NCBI RefSeq assembly: GCF_036345175.1 | Contig: NZ_CP107780.1 | Coordinates: forward strand, 5,146,001 to 5,210,000 | Reading direction: 5' to 3' | Source: Streptomyces sp. NBC_00576 | GTDB taxonomy: Bacteria > Actinomycetota > Actinomycetes > Streptomycetales > Streptomycetaceae | DNA: 64,000 bases | Part shown: positions 22,762 through 31,882 of the stretch, in pieces | How positions within the stretch are numbered: the first letter of the stretch is position 1 | How the letters are laid out: every line of letters begins with the position of its first letter | The notes under the pieces: model-generated | Seen by the model: the letters and a program-made list of their open reading frames with translations, nothing else | Told to the model about the DNA's origin: nothing | The model's database searches: none | Position numbers and translations under genes: made by a program

Positions 22762-25700
22762 GTGTCCACGAAAGTGGTGGACGCGTCCGCCCGGTCGGCA
22801 TCCACCGCATCCACGGCACCGATGTCCACGCGCCGGCGCCTGCGGGGCTTCGCCGACCGATGGCCCTTCCAGCGCAAGCTGAACGTACTCGTCGGCATCC
22901 CGCTGACGGTGATCGCGCTGCTGCTGACGTACCTCATCGTCGATCTGGTGCAGGAGTCCAACCGCGCGGAGGACGCCGCCCGGCTGGTGCGCGCCAGCAC
23001 CCAGGTCGCACAGCTCGTCTCCGCGCTCCAGGACGAACACCAGCAGGCCATTCTGCTCTCCGTGCGGCACGAGGCGTCCCTCGACGGCGGCGCCCCCTCC
23101 ACCGACGCCTACCGGCAGACGCAGGCCGACGTGGACACGCGGGTACGGAAGGTGGTCGACGCCTTCGGCGACCGGCTGCCGGACACCGAGGTGCAGGCCC
23201 TCAAGGCGGTCCAGGGCCTGGCCGGTCTGCGGGCCACCATCGAGCAGGGCTATCTGCCCGCCACCAACATCGACCCGGCGTACTCGGGTGCGGCCGACGG
23301 CCTCATCGACGGGCTGGGCCTGGACCGCGACGCCGACCTCGCGACCACCTTCACCGGTAACCTCCTCGACTCGCTGCTGCGCGCCGACGCGGCGCACGGC
23401 GCGTACGAGACCGGCGTGTTCTCCGCGCGGACCGGCGACAGCAACGCGCTCATCGAGTTCACCGGCGCCGTCGCCTCCTACGAGCTGTTCACCTACCAGG
23501 CCGAGCGGTTCGGCCGGTTCGCCGGTGAGGCACAGGCCGAGGAGTTCGGCGGCATCGAGCACAACACCTCGCAGGCTTCGATCGGCCAGCACTACGCCGA
23601 ACTGGCCGTGGATCCCAGCGCGTTGCAGGCCGAGTCCAAGGCCGAGATCCGGGCGGCGTTCCAGACCGCCATCGCCTCCTACCCCGACTACAGCGGGCAG
23701 GCCGAGACCCGGCTGAAGATCACCTCCTCGCTCATCGACCAGATCGCCGACCGGGCCGACGACACCGCCGCCGACGCCCAGTGGCGTGCGGCCCTGCTGC
23801 TGAGCCTGGCGCTGCTCTGCTTCGCCGTGTGGATCGCCTTCTCCATCCTGGTCCGCCGTTCCGTGGTCCGCCCGGTGCTGGCGCTGACGGGAGCCGCCCA
23901 GGAGGTCGCCGACGTGGCGGGCCGCGAGCTCGCCCGGGTCGCCGACGACGACGCCGAGGAGCCCGGCTCCCCGCGGCTGCGTCAGCTGCCGGTCACCGCG
24001 GACGACGAGATCGGCGAACTCGCCGAGGCGTTCAACAAGGTGCAGACCACCGCGGGCGCGCTGCTGGAGCGCCAGGTGCTCAGCCGGCGCAACGTCGCCG
24101 AGATGTTCGGCAACGTCGGCCGCCGCGTCAGCAACCTGACGACCCGTCAGCTCGCGCTGATCGACGCGGTGGAGCGCGGCGAGACCGACCCTGCGCTGCT
24201 CGAACGTCTCTACTCCATCGACCACATCGCGGTCCGCCTGCGCCGCAACGCCGACAGCCTGATGCTGCTGGCCGGCATCCGCGAGACCGTGCTGGACTCG
24301 GGGCCGACCGCGCTCACCAACGTCGTCCGTGCCGCGCTGGGCCAGATCGAGGGCTTCCAGCGGGTACGGCTGCGGGCCGCGACCGAGGCCATGGTGGAGC
24401 CCGACATCATCGGTGACCTGACACTGATGATCGCCGAACTTCTCGAGAACGCCGTGTCGTTCTCGCCCGAGCACAGCCCCGTCGAGGTCGTGGTCGGCTC
24501 CGACCACGACAGCGCGTCGATCATCGTCGCGGACCATGGCCTGGGCATGAGCGCCGAGCGCCTCGCCGAGGAGAACTCCCGCCTCGTGCGCCGCGAACGC
24601 CTCGACGTCGTCCCGACGAAGGTGCTCGGTCTGTTCGTGGTCGGTGCGCTGGCGCGCCGCTGGGACGTCGACGTCACCCTGTCCCGTACCCCGGGCGGCG
24701 GCGTGACTGCCGAGGTGCTGATCCCGTCGACGCTGCTCCTGACGACGAGTGAGCTGGAGCCGGCGGGCCGGCTCGGCTCCCCCGACGTGCCTGCCCCGCC
24801 CGCCGCTCTCGCCGCTCCGTCGGCCCGCGCGGCCGGCCCCTCCCCGTCGTCCTCGATCCCGTCCACGGTCCCGTCCTGGGCCACGACCGACGACGAGGCG
24901 ACCGCACTCCCCCGCCGGGTCCCCCGCCGCGACGCGTCCCCCGGCGAACAGGAGACCGGGGCCCCGCTGCCTTCGGAGACCGGCTCCGAGTCCCCGGCGC
25001 GCGACACCGCCACGACCGTGACACATGCCTCCACCGGCGCCGACGCGTCCGTTGCCGCCACCCTGACGGGCGATACCGGTTCCACCAGCGGTACGGCTGC
25101 GACCGGATCCTCCGGCCACTCGGCCGAACCCGGTCTCTCGGCCCGTACGGCGGAGCCCACGTCCTCCGGCATCCCCGCGCAGCCCGGAGTTCCGGCCACC
25201 ACCGCGGCCGAGCCGGGAAGTTCCGCTCCCCCCTCGGGTTCCGCGACCCGCGCCGACCTGCCCGAGCCCGGAACCACAACCGAGCCCGCCCCCCGAGCCC
25301 ACCCCGACGGGGCCGGGACCCCGACGCCCCACGCCTCCGAACCGACGCTCCACACCCACGCGGAAGACGGCCCCGGAGCCCACACCCGTACGGCAGAGCA
25401 CACCACCCCCGCCGGTACGACGGAACCGCCTCCGCACACCTACCCGGCCGCCCCTGAGAGCGACCTCGCCCACGCGGAAGACCGCCCCAGGGCCGACGAC
25501 GCCCGTACGACGGAGTCGTCGCCCGCCCACCTGGCCGGGTCCCAGCCCGCCGCCCGTACCGAGCCGTCTCCGCACGCCTACCCCGCCGGCCCCGGGAGCG
25601 GTCTCGCCCGTGCGGCAGGTGGCGCCGGTGAGGCCGTCCGTGGGGCGGAGCGGGGCGCCGTCGGCCACGGGGCCGGACCGTCCCCGCTCGGCCGTCCCGC

Positions 25701-26166
25701 CGGTCCCCTCTCCGCGCAGGCGGGGGCCGACCCGTTCGCCGTCGGTCCCGACGGCTCCCGTCCGCTCCGGCGGCGGGTGCGCGGGGCGACACTGCGGACG
25801 ACCGTCGACGCCGCCGCCCAGCAGGCCGCGCGGCAGGCCGTCCGCCCCGCCGACGCGGATGCCGTGCGTGATTCGCTGGAGGAGTTCGAGGCGGCCGTGG
25901 CCCGCGCGCACCGCGACACAGGCGAACACCCTCGCCCCGTCGAGTCCCGCCCCCTCACTCCCAGCCCCACCGCCGAAGACCCGACCGACCGCCGGCACGA
26001 CCACCGGCACGACCGCCGTCCCGACGTTTCGCCCGAGAGGTCCGACCGGACAGTGCCGTCCGACGCGTCCGACCGGACCGAGCCGATCACCGACCCGATC
26101 AGCGTCCAGGACACCCCGTACCACCAGAACCACCAGAACCACCTTCCGGAAGGAGCCGAGCAGTGA
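22762..26166 (+). CDS. cvnA: Conservon sensor CvnA (nitrate/nitrite-sensor-like histidine kinase homologue)
   Basis: Membrane-bound sensor of a Streptomyces conservon, which works like a G-protein-coupled relay with CvnB-D. The protein has 1134 aa. TM1 is near residues 45-68 (VLVGIPLTVIALLLTYLIV), then comes a long extracytoplasmic NIT-like helical sensor, TM2 (ALLLSLALLCFAVWIAFSIL), and a HAMP segment. The cytoplasmic HATPase_c domain has LIAELLENAVSFSPE-type N-box residues and ADHGLGMSAERLAEEN. The last 450 residues are a Pro/Ala/Thr/Ser-rich tail. No phospho-acceptor His of the HisKA type is evident. GTG 22762 has AAGGAGG before it. It is coupled to cvnB by a GTGA overlap. Confidence 0.92.
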   Translation: MSTKVVDASARSASTASTAPMSTRRRLRGFADRWPFQRKLNVLVGIPLTVIALLLTYLIVDLVQESNRAEDAARLVRASTQVAQLVSALQDEHQQAILLSVRHEASLDGGAPSTDAYRQTQADVDTRVRKVVDAFGDRLPDTEVQALKAVQGLAGLRATIEQGYLPATNIDPAYSGAADGLIDGLGLDRDADLATTFTGNLLDSLLRADAAHGAYETGVFSARTGDSNALIEFTGAVASYELFTYQAERFGRFAGEAQAEEFGGIEHNTSQASIGQHYAELAVDPSALQAESKAEIRAAFQTAIASYPDYSGQAETRLKITSSLIDQIADRADDTAADAQWRAALLLSLALLCFAVWIAFSILVRRSVVRPVLALTGAAQEVADVAGRELARVADDDAEEPGSPRLRQLPVTADDEIGELAEAFNKVQTTAGALLERQVLSRRNVAEMFGNVGRRVSNLTTRQLALIDAVERGETDPALLERLYSIDHIAVRLRRNADSLMLLAGIRETVLDSGPTALTNVVRAALGQIEGFQRVRLRAATEAMVEPDIIGDLTLMIAELLENAVSFSPEHSPVEVVVGSDHDSASIIVADHGLGMSAERLAEENSRLVRRERLDVVPTKVLGLFVVGALARRWDVDVTLSRTPGGGVTAEVLIPSTLLLTTSELEPAGRLGSPDVPAPPAALAAPSARAAGPSPSSSIPSTVPSWATTDDEATALPRRVPRRDASPGEQETGAPLPSETGSESPARDTATTVTHASTGADASVAATLTGDTGSTSGTAATGSSGHSAEPGLSARTAEPTSSGIPAQPGVPATTAAEPGSSAPPSGSATRADLPEPGTTTEPAPRAHPDGAGTPTPHASEPTLHTHAEDGPGAHTRTAEHTTPAGTTEPPPHTYPAAPESDLAHAEDRPRADDARTTESSPAHLAGSQPAARTEPSPHAYPAGPGSGLARAAGGAGEAVRGAERGAVGHGAGPSPLGRPAGPLSAQAGADPFAVGPDGSRPLRRRVRGATLRTTVDAAAQQAARQAVRPADADAVRDSLEEFEAAVARAHRDTGEHPRPVESRPLTPSPTAEDPTDRRHDHRHDRRPDVSPERSDRTVPSDASDRTEPITDPISVQDTPYHQNHQNHLPEGAEQ

Positions 26167-26639
26167 GCATGTCGACAGGTGGGACTCCCGCCGGAGACGC
26201 CAAGCCGACCGATCTGCGGGCCGCCGCAGCCGACTTCACCTGGCTGCTCAACCGTTTCGCCACGGAGACCGCAGGGGTCGTGGACGCCATCGCGGTGTCC
26301 TCCGACGGGCTGCTGATCGCCGTGTCGGCGCTGCGCGAGCACGCCGACTCCGAACGGCTGGCCGCGATCGTCTCGGGCATCACCAGCCTGGCCGCGGGCG
26401 CCTCCGGCAACTACGGCCTGGGCGGCCTGAACAAGGTCATCATCGACCTGGAGGGCGGCCATGTCCTGGTCTCCGCGATCGGCAGCGGCGCCGTGCTCGG
26501 CGTGGTCACCGGCAAAGAGGCCAAACTGGGCAACATCGCCTACGAGATGACGGTGTTCGCCAACCGCGCGGGCACCGCGCTCAGCCCGCAGGTCGTCCTG
26601 GAACTGAAGAACAGCGTCGGCGCCACGCATACGCGCTGA
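26163..26639 (+). CDS. cvnB: Roadblock/LC7 protein CvnB
   Basis: A 158-aa Roadblock/LC7-fold protein that, in characterised conservons, binds CvnA and CvnD and probably modulates the GTPase. The fold is clear: LRAAAADFTWLLNRFATETA, GVVDAIAVSSDGLLIAVS, IVSGITSLAAGAS and NKVIIDLEGGHVLV. GTG 26163 overlaps the cvnA stop by four bases, so it is translationally coupled. Second gene of the operon. Confidence 0.95.
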   Translation: MSMSTGGTPAGDAKPTDLRAAAADFTWLLNRFATETAGVVDAIAVSSDGLLIAVSALREHADSERLAAIVSGITSLAAGASGNYGLGGLNKVIIDLEGGHVLVSAIGSGAVLGVVTGKEAKLGNIAYEMTVFANRAGTALSPQVVLELKNSVGATHTR

Positions 26640-26670
26640 GCGCGTGCCACCGTAGAGAGAGCGAACACCG

Positions 26671-27132
26671 ATGGCGGAGGGCCGCACACCGCGCGGAGCC
26701 GGCGGGGCCAGTGGGGCCGGCGAGGACGGCGCCGCTCCCGTCGGTCCCGCACCCGCCGTCCGGCCCTTTCTGGTCACCGCCGGCCGGGTCGCGGGCGGCG
26801 CGGGCGAGGCGTCGTCCGGGCGGACGATGCCCGTGGAGACCCAACTGGTGGCCACCACCGGCGGGCTCGACGCGCTCGACCGGCTCTCCTTCGAACAGCA
26901 CGACATCGTCGCCGCCTGCCGCGTGCCGCAGTCCATCGCGGAGATCGCGGCCAGGCTGCGGCTGCACCTGAACGTGGTGCGGGTCCTCGCCGAGGACCTC
27001 CGGACGGCGGGACAGCTGTCGGTGCACGTGCCCGATTCCGGCGTCACCCACGACGCATCCGTTCTGCGCAGGGTTATCGATGGTCTGCGGGCCATCCCCG
27101 ACTCCCGGAGGGTCCTCCGTGACACCGACTGA
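26671..27132 (+). CDS. cvnC: DUF742 protein CvnC
   Basis: A 153-aa DUF742 protein, the third conservon member, thought to help assemble the CvnA-D membrane complex. After a Gly/Ala-rich N-terminus come VRPFLVTAGRV, PVETQLVATT and a winged-helix-like SFEQHDIVAACRVPQSIAEI, ARLRLHLNVVRVLAEDL. ATG 26671 lies 31 bases after cvnB, with GAGAGAG upstream. Its stop overlaps the cvnD start by 14 bases. Confidence 0.92.
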   Translation: MAEGRTPRGAGGASGAGEDGAAPVGPAPAVRPFLVTAGRVAGGAGEASSGRTMPVETQLVATTGGLDALDRLSFEQHDIVAACRVPQSIAEIAARLRLHLNVVRVLAEDLRTAGQLSVHVPDSGVTHDASVLRRVIDGLRAIPDSRRVLRDTD

Positions 27133-27718
27133 ACCGCTCGTACGCACCTCGGCCGGACAGGCCGCCGTACGGCCGCCGTTGCCGGTGAAACTGGTGATCG
27201 CGGGTGGCTTCGGCGTGGGCAAGACCACCGCCGTCGGCTCGATCTCCGAGATCGAGCCGCTGACCACCGAGGCGGCCATCACCGAGGTCGCGGCGGGCGT
27301 GGACGACCTCAGCCACACCCCGACCAAGACCACCACCACGGTCGCGATGGACTTCGGCTGCATCACCATCGACCCGACGCTGAAGCTGTATCTGTTCGGC
27401 ACACCCGGGCAGGAGCGGTTCGGGTTCATGTGGGACGACATCGTGGAGGGCGCGGTCGGCGGGCTGGTCATCGTGGACACCCGCCGTCTCGACGACTGTT
27501 ACGCCGCCGTCGACTACTTCGAGCACAAGCAGATCCCGTTCGCCGTCGCCGTGAACGCCTTCGACGGCCAGACCGCGCACACGCTGGACGAGGTCCGCTG
27601 GGCCCTCGACGTGTCCGAGGGCGTTCCGCTGCTCGTCTTCGACGCCCGCGAGCGCGGCTCGGTACGGGACGCTCTGCTGGTTGTGCTGGAGCAGGCGCTC
27701 GCCCGGAGTGGCGGGTAG
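27119..27718 (+). CDS. cvnD: Small GTPase-like protein CvnD
   Basis: A 199-aa Ras-like GTP-binding protein, the output of the conservon. G1 is GGFGVGKTT, the switch region carries TKTTTTVAMDFG, G3 is LFGTPGQERF, and G4-like is VAVNAFDG in place of NKxD. GTG 27119 is chosen, with CGGAGG 8 bases upstream; starts inside cvnC further left lack sites. The usual cytochrome P450 of some conservons does not follow; the next genes run the other way. Confidence 0.95.
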   Translation: MTPTEPLVRTSAGQAAVRPPLPVKLVIAGGFGVGKTTAVGSISEIEPLTTEAAITEVAAGVDDLSHTPTKTTTTVAMDFGCITIDPTLKLYLFGTPGQERFGFMWDDIVEGAVGGLVIVDTRRLDDCYAAVDYFEHKQIPFAVAVNAFDGQTAHTLDEVRWALDVSEGVPLLVFDARERGSVRDALLVVLEQALARSGG

Positions 27719-27748
27719 GTACGGGCAGGTACCAGTACTTGCGGTTGT

Positions 27749-27789
27749 GGGGAACTGCGGGCCAGTTGTGGCTGGTCGCGCAGTTCCCC
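27749..27789. terminator. Hairpin between conservon and transporter operon, terminator
   Basis: GGGGAACTGCG (27749-27759) pairs perfectly with CGCAGTTCCCC (27779-27789), between the ends of cvnD and the convergent permease gene. The right arm is part of the dispersed GGGGCGCGGGGAACTGCGCG element. Confidence 0.7.
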
Positions 27790-27803
27790 GCGCCCCTTAA
27801 AAG
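27768..27803 (-). repeat. Dispersed intergenic repeat, copy 1
   Basis: Read on the minus strand this copy runs TTTTAAGGGGCGCGGGGAAC then TGCGCGACCAGCC. It is nearly identical to the element at 38396. Such short GC-rich copies near gene ends are frequent in Streptomyces; no coding or transposase is linked. Confidence 0.75.
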
Positions 27804-27807
27804 CAGG

Positions 27808-28476
27808 TCAGTTGCTCCTGCGTACGCCGGGTGAGACCGTCACCCGGCTTGCCGCCCAGAAGACGGCGAGCGTCGCGAGGGCCATGCCGGCGACCAGGGT
27901 GGCGCCGCCCACCACCTTCTCGTAGTCGTGCTGGTAGAGACCGTCGACGATGTAGCGGCCGAGGCCGCCGAGGCTGACGTACGCGGCGATGGTGGCCGTG
28001 GAGACGATCTGGATGGCCGCCGAGCGCAGCCCGCCGAGGATCAGCGGGAGCGCGACGGGCAGTTCGACGCGCAGCAGGATGCCGGACTCGCGCATGCCCA
28101 TGCCCCGCGCGGCGTCCACGGGAGGCGGATCCACGGAGCGCATCGCCTCGTAGGTGGTGACCAGGATCGGCGGGACGGCGAGGACGACCAGCGGGATCAT
28201 GACGGGCAGCATGCCGAACCCGAGCGCGATGGTCGTCACCACCAGCAGGCCGAAGGTGGGCAGGGCGCGGCCGGCGGTGGCCACCAGGGAGAGGACGTTG
28301 CCGCCCCGCCCGTAGTGACCGGTGATCAGTCCGATGGGCAGCCCGATCAGGGCGGCGAGGGCGAGCGCCTCCAGGGAGTACTGGACGTGCTCCCACAGCC
28401 GGGTGGGAATGCCGTCGTAGCCGTGCCAGTGCGCGCTGTCGCCGAAGAAGGCGTGGATGAAGTTGATGACGTTCAC
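27808..28476 (-). CDS. Osmoprotectant ABC transporter permease (second)
   Basis: Inner-membrane permease of the OpuC/OpuB type, 222 aa. It has about six membrane segments (SLEALALAALIGLPIGLITG, LPTFGLLVVTTIALGFG, MIPLVVLAVPPILVTTYEAM). The EAA-loop that contacts the ATPase is near VDAARGMGMRESGILLRVEL. GTG 28476 overlaps the preceding stop in GTGA. Last gene of the ATPase-permease-permease operon; it must use the lipoprotein at 21388 or another binding protein. Confidence 0.93.
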   Translation of the reverse strand: MNVINFIHAFFGDSAHWHGYDGIPTRLWEHVQYSLEALALAALIGLPIGLITGHYGRGGNVLSLVATAGRALPTFGLLVVTTIALGFGMLPVMIPLVVLAVPPILVTTYEAMRSVDPPPVDAARGMGMRESGILLRVELPVALPLILGGLRSAAIQIVSTATIAAYVSLGGLGRYIVDGLYQHDYEKVVGGATLVAGMALATLAVFWAASRVTVSPGVRRSN

Positions 28477-29195
28477 CGGGCTGCGTCCTCCAGGGCGGGC
28501 ACGGCCGGCTCGGGCCGGACCCCGGCGGGCTTGGACTTCGCGCCACGCGTGACGCTCGGCATCCAGGGGGTGAGCAGGATGCGTACGACGACCAGCGCCG
28601 CGTCCGCGAGCACCGCCAGGGCGGCACTGGTGATCACGGAGTTCCAGGCGAGTTCCGGCCGGTTGTAGATCTGCGCGTCGTGGAGCAGATTGCCGAGCGC
28701 GCCCTGGTTGCCGATCAGCATGCCGACGCTGACAAGGCTGATGCTGGACACGGTGGCCACCCGCAGACCGGCGATGATGGCGGGCACCGCGATCGGCAAC
28801 TGGACCTGGATGTAACGGCGTACGGGCCCGAAGCCCATGGCGGTCGCGGCGGCGAGGGTCTCCTGGGGTACCGAACGGACGCCGTCGACGATCGCCGGGA
28901 CGAGCACGACCAGGCTGTAGACGGTGAGCGGGATCATCACCGTCAGTTCGGTCTGCCCCGTGTAGTCGATGAGGACGACGAAGAAGGCCAGGGACGGGAT
29001 GGCGTAGAGCACGGTCGTCACCCACAGCACGGGCGGGTACAGCCAGCGCAGCCGCACGCACAGCTGGGCCAGCGGGAGCGCCAGCAGCAGCCCGCCCAGC
29101 ACCGGCAGCAGGGCCTCACGCAGATGGAGCCCGATGAGGCCGAGCCAGTCGTGCTGGAGATCGCTGGGGATGTCGAAGAAGCGGTTCACGTTCAC
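28473..29195 (-). CDS. Osmoprotectant ABC transporter permease (first)
   Basis: A 240-aa permease paralogous to its downstream neighbour. Membrane segments include LLPVLGGLLLALPLAQL, VLWVTTVLYAIPSLAFFVVL and VMIPLTVYSLVVLVPAIV. The ATPase-contact loop is PQETLAAATAMGFGPVRRYI. GTG 29195 (or 29189) overlaps the stop of the ATPase gene. The C-terminal tail is Pro/Ala/Lys-rich. The pair forms the heterodimeric channel of an osmoprotectant importer. Confidence 0.93.
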   Translation of the reverse strand: MNVNRFFDIPSDLQHDWLGLIGLHLREALLPVLGGLLLALPLAQLCVRLRWLYPPVLWVTTVLYAIPSLAFFVVLIDYTGQTELTVMIPLTVYSLVVLVPAIVDGVRSVPQETLAAATAMGFGPVRRYIQVQLPIAVPAIIAGLRVATVSSISLVSVGMLIGNQGALGNLLHDAQIYNRPELAWNSVITSAALAVLADAALVVVRILLTPWMPSVTRGAKSKPAGVRPEPAVPALEDAAR

Positions 29196-30346
29196 CGGGT
29201 GGCCTGCTGGAAGCTCGCCCCGGTGGGAGGCGTCTCCTCACGGCCCGCCGCGTGGGCGCCGCGAATGGCTTCGCCGATGGCCGCCTGCGAGACGACTCCG
29301 GCGGCCCGGCCCTCGGCGTCCACGGCGACCGCCCAGCCGGTGGGCGACAGGACGGCGCAGTCGAGCGCGGCGCGCAGCGAGTCCCGCCCGGCGACGAACG
29401 GCCGCCCGTACGAGAGCAGTCGGCCGGTGTCGATCTGTCCGGCCGTCAGCTCGCCGGGCTCGCTCCAACCGAGTGGACGGCCGTCCAGACCGGTGACGAG
29501 GAGGTACGGAGCGTCTGTCGCGCCGCGGGTAGCGATCTGCTCGGCGGTGGCGTCGGTCGCGACGATCGGCGTGGTGAGCAGTTCCAGACCGGCGGAGGAG
29601 AAGAACGACAGGCGCCGGATGCCCCGGTCAGCGCCGAGAAAGTCCTCGACGAACGCGTCGGCGGGGTCGGACAGCAGCTCGGCGGGCGGCGCGAACTGGG
29701 CGAGCCGGCCGCCGGTGCGCAGCACGGCGACCATCGTGCCGAGCTTCACGGCCTCGTCGATGTCATGCGTGACGAAGACGATGGTCTTGCCCAACTCCTC
29801 CTGGATACGAAGGAGTTCGTCCTGAAGCCCCTTACGGACGACGGGGTCGACGGCGGAGAACGGTTCGTCCATCAGCAGCACCGGAGGATCGGCGGCGAGG
29901 GCGCGTGCCACGCCGACGCGCTGCTGCTGGCCGCCGGAGAGCTGGTAGGGGTACCGCTTGGCGAACGAGGCGTCGAGTCCCACCCGTTCCATCAGTTCGC
30001 GCGCCCTCGCGCGGGCCTTGTCCTTGCTCCAGCCGAGCATCCGGGGCACGGTGGCGATGTTGTCGACGACCGTCCGGTGCTGGAAGAGTCCGGCGTTCTG
30101 GATGACGTAACCCATTGAGCGACGCAGGGTGTTGACCGACTGCTGACGGCTGTCGACGCCGTCGATGAGGATCGTGCCCTCGCTCGGCTCGACCATCCGG
30201 TTGATCATCCGCAGGGTGGTCGTCTTGCCGCAGCCCGAGGGGCCGACGAGGACGGTGATCGAACCATCCGGTATGTCGAGGGAGAGCCGGTCGACGGCGA
30301 CTGTGCCGTCCGGGTATCGCTTGGAAACTGAATCTATCCGTATCAA
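29192..30346 (-). CDS. Osmoprotectant ABC transporter ATPase with CBS domains
   Basis: A 384-aa OpuCA/ProV-type ATPase. Walker A is GPSGCGKTTT, the Q-loop is at YVIQNAGLF, the signature is LSGGQQQRVGVARAL, Walker B is VLLMDEPF, and the switch His is in VFVTHDID. Residues about 250-384 form a tandem CBS-like regulatory domain (ELLTTPIVATDATAEQIA, WAVAVDAEGRAAGVVSQAAI), the ionic-strength/c-di-AMP-sensing part in relatives. TTG 30346 gives the family start (L)IRIDSVSKRYPDG; a farther-upstream start is unlikely. First gene of a three-gene overlapping operon. Confidence 0.93.
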   Translation of the reverse strand: MIRIDSVSKRYPDGTVAVDRLSLDIPDGSITVLVGPSGCGKTTTLRMINRMVEPSEGTILIDGVDSRQQSVNTLRRSMGYVIQNAGLFQHRTVVDNIATVPRMLGWSKDKARARARELMERVGLDASFAKRYPYQLSGGQQQRVGVARALAADPPVLLMDEPFSAVDPVVRKGLQDELLRIQEELGKTIVFVTHDIDEAVKLGTMVAVLRTGGRLAQFAPPAELLSDPADAFVEDFLGADRGIRRLSFFSSAGLELLTTPIVATDATAEQIATRGATDAPYLLVTGLDGRPLGWSEPGELTAGQIDTGRLLSYGRPFVAGRDSLRAALDCAVLSPTGWAVAVDAEGRAAGVVSQAAIGEAIRGAHAAGREETPPTGASFQQATR

Positions 30347-30517
30347 AACGCCGAATACCCTTCGGGTCTGGCTGTTTCCGCCCACTCTCGACCAGCCGAG
30401 TTTCGGGCCGTTGCGGGGAGAGTCTAAACCGCTTAAGTTTTGGCCGTTTTCGCGGGAGAGACCCGTTCTCGGAGCGCCCCGGACCGTGCGCGACCGGTCG
30501 AGATCGTGGGGCCGGTG

Positions 30518-31882
30518 TCAGTCGCTGATCCGCGGCAGGAGGGAGTCGATCCTGCTGCCACTCCGGGCGATCAACACATCCTTGTAGAGCAGGAGTTGGG
30601 CCGAGTCTCCGAAGTCGGGCCCTGTGCTGCCGGTGTCGACGTGGCCGTCCCAGACCTGTTCGCCCGTACGCAGATCGAGTCCGGACAGATCTCCGGTCGG
30701 GCTGAAGAAGTACACGACCCCCTGCCCGGCCGACACCACCGGAGACGCGATGCCCTGCATCGCGTCCTGGTCGGGCATCTCGACGCCGACCGGGCGGGTC
30801 CACAGGGTCCGTCCCGTGGTCAGCGAGTAGACCGAGGCCCTGCCCTGCCGGGACACGGAGATCAGACGGTCACCGACGACCTCCGACGCGGCCAGGGTCG
30901 TCCCTTCGACCCGATAGCGGTGTGAGGTCTGCTGCCCGGAGCCGCTGACGGTGGTCAGCTTCTTGTCGTCGCTGAGCACGTCCTTCGCCTCGATCAGGAC
31001 CATCCGGTCCTCCGAGGCCCCGATGAGCCCCTGCCTGCCTGGGACGGTCGTGACCTTCTTGGCGCTTCCGGTGGCGGGGTCGAGCCGGAAGAGGTCGGTG
31101 TCGGTCCTGGAGTCGTCCGGCTTCTCGGCGTCCGACGTGCACAGGAGATAGGGCACGTCGCTCAGCACCGCCCGCTGACACGCGATGCCCTTGTCCCAGG
31201 TGTAGTGCCACTTCTCCTTGCCGGTCAGCGGATCGAGGGCCGACATCGTGCGCAGCGACGGGGTGTTCGCCAGTACCGCACCGTCGATGAGCATGGCGGC
31301 CTGGTCGCTGCGGTCGCCCTGCGGCATCTCGACCGCCCACAGCAGACGGCCGTCGCCGGCGTCCACCGCCATCAGATCGGTACCGCCGTCGTAGTCCCCG
31401 TTCGGCAGGTTCTGCGAGGTGTGATTGCGGTAGGCGTAGACCACCCCGTCCCGCACCGCGAACGGATGGTCGAAACCGTCGCCCTCACGGTTGACCTTGA
31501 CCGTCCACAGCCGCTTGCCGGTGTTGGCGTCCGTCTTCGCGGCGTCGAACTCGGATCCGGCGCAGTACAGCGCGGCACCGTCCACCAGACAGCCCCGCTC
31601 ACTGGCGCCCGGGTCGCCGCTCTCCCAAGCCTTCCAGCCATCCGGCGCCGACGCCGGCCGCACAGGCCGGTGCTGCTCGGCCGCACCACCGCCCCCGAAG
31701 CCGAACACCGCCCCCACGGTGATCGCGGCAACGGCGGTCACCACCCCCGCGGCCTGCGAGAAACGGCGCCGACTACGCCGCCGCAGCACCTTCTCGGCCA
31801 GATCCCCGGGCGCCCGCACCCGGTCCAGGGCGACCGCGTGCAGCGTCTCCCGGACCTTCTCCTCCACCTGTTCCGTCGTCAT
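30518..31882 (-). CDS. Membrane-anchored PQQ-like beta-propeller protein, sigma-factor partner
   Basis: A 454-aa protein. The first 45 residues are cytoplasmic (MTTEQVEEKVRETLHAVALD, RAPGDLAEKVLRRRSRRRF), then one membrane segment (AAGVVTAVAAITVGAVFGFG) and an outside PQQ-like propeller (DANTGKRLWTVKVNREG, DAGDGRLLWAVEM, DPLTGKEKWHYTW, TTGRTLWTRPV). The start overlaps the stop of the SigE-family sigma factor in ATGA, so it is very likely the regulator of that sigma factor, with the propeller sensing something at the surface. No classical zinc anti-sigma motif is visible, so the anti-sigma role is inferred from context. Confidence 0.83.
   Translation of the reverse strand: MTTEQVEEKVRETLHAVALDRVRAPGDLAEKVLRRRSRRRFSQAAGVVTAVAAITVGAVFGFGGGGAAEQHRPVRPASAPDGWKAWESGDPGASERGCLVDGAALYCAGSEFDAAKTDANTGKRLWTVKVNREGDGFDHPFAVRDGVVYAYRNHTSQNLPNGDYDGGTDLMAVDAGDGRLLWAVEMPQGDRSDQAAMLIDGAVLANTPSLRTMSALDPLTGKEKWHYTWDKGIACQRAVLSDVPYLLCTSDAEKPDDSRTDTDLFRLDPATGSAKKVTTVPGRQGLIGASEDRMVLIEAKDVLSDDKKLTTVSGSGQQTSHRYRVEGTTLAASEVVGDRLISVSRQGRASVYSLTTGRTLWTRPVGVEMPDQDAMQGIASPVVSAGQGVVYFFSPTGDLSGLDLRTGEQVWDGHVDTGSTGPDFGDSAQLLLYKDVLIARSGSRIDSLLPRISD

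Noticed and set aside
22441..26142. 1233-aa open frame antisense to cvnA
   Set aside because: High-GC coding strands leave long antisense frames; it has no ribosome-binding site and no recognisable domain, while the sense strand is a clear CvnA.
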